A stretch of 5,899 bases of DNA from an uncultured Eubacteriales bacterium (GTDB lineage: Bacteria; Bacillota; Clostridia; UBA1381; UBA9506). Position 1 is the first letter of the stretch, and the number at the start of each line of letters is the position of its first letter. Below, piece after piece: positions 5,724 through 5,899 of this stretch. Under the pieces are notes generated by a model. It did no database searches. It saw only the letters and a program-made list of their open reading frames with translations, and had not been told where the DNA came from. A program made the translations under genes and the position numbers. The DNA lies in NCBI GenBank assembly GCA_900545185.1, contig UQYH01000127.1:1-5899 (forward strand), given 5' to 3'.

Positions 5724-5843
5724 TTTCATTCCCTCTATTTTTTTCCGGCAAAACGAACCGTTCGCCGGAGGCTTTCGCGCAGTCGTCTTCTCATGCGGCG
5801 CGCAAGCCGCCGAAGCGGCGTATACATACAAGAAATCCATCTA
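5724..5843 (-). other. GC-rich structured leader of divIC
   Basis: About 120 nt lie between the predicted transcription start and the divIC start. GCCGC (5806-5810) can pair with GCGGC on either side: 5815-5819, giving a very stable UUCG tetraloop on the minus strand, or 5795-5799 with a 6-nt loop. These two hairpins exclude each other. Nearer the gene, TCCGGC (5744-5749) pairs with GCCGGA (5764-5769), just upstream of the ribosome binding site at about 5731-5736. No terminator U tract is seen. Confidence 0.5.
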
Positions 5844-5851
5844 TACATTAT

Positions 5852-5878
5852 ATTATACATAAAAAGTAGCGGTGTCAA
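5852..5878 (-). promoter_or_regulatory. Sigma-A type promoter of the divIC-S1-MFS unit
   Basis: On the minus strand a perfect TTGACA (5873-5878) is followed by a perfect TATAAT (5852-5857) at a short 15-bp spacing, or by TAATAT (5850-5855) at the ideal 17 bp. A long A/T tract at the right end of the window lies just upstream of the -35 and could act as an UP element. No other clear promoter is seen before the S1 or MFS genes, so all three are probably driven from here and possibly from upstream read-through. Confidence 0.7.
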
Positions 5879-5899
5879 GAGGATTTTTAAAAAAAATTT

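Noticed and set aside
5724..5840. Longer DivIC starting at 5840
   Set aside because: This part overlaps the structured leader and lies just downstream of the -10; the ribosome binding site at about 5731-5736 is correctly spaced for 5723.

Overview
The window looks like a chromosomal segment from an anaerobic Firmicute, most likely a Clostridia member of intermediate GC. The evidence is the class III (oxygen-sensitive) ribonucleotide reductase pair, Shine-Dalgarno sites of Firmicute type, TTGACA/TATAAT-type promoters, and a divIC-like gene next to an S1-domain gene, the order known from Bacillus subtilis (divIC-yabR) and common in Clostridia. No single feature fixes the genus.

Layout. Positions 1-242 hold no convincing gene. 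A strong sigma-A type promoter (243-271) is followed by a 16-bp near-palindrome (286-301) matching the NrdR box, with a weaker box-like sequence exactly 31 bp upstream lying over the -10. A leader of about 240 nt then contains a good intrinsic-terminator hairpin (385-420) and an 11-bp direct repeat. It leads into nrdD (522-2696) and nrdG (2721-3242), an operon for making dNTPs without oxygen: NrdG uses SAM and a 4Fe-4S cluster to put the glycyl radical on NrdD.

Positions 3243-3517 separate two convergent transcription units. This stretch is packed with successive hairpins, including a bidirectional terminator, and may be a dispersed non-coding repeat. On the minus strand, read from the right end of the window, come a promoter (5852-5878), a GC-rich structured leader, a divIC/ftsB-like septum-formation gene (5415-5723), a small S1 RNA-binding protein gene (4854-5300), and a 12-TM MFS transporter gene (3518-4849) that starts 4 nt after the S1 stop with no visible Shine-Dalgarno site. 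These three are probably one transcript.

The protein content is ordinary core metabolism and cell division. The interest is in the non-coding parts: the NrdR-controlled promoter, the terminator inside the nrdD leader, the hairpin cluster between the operons, and the alternative hairpins upstream of divIC. I see no new multi-gene system here.
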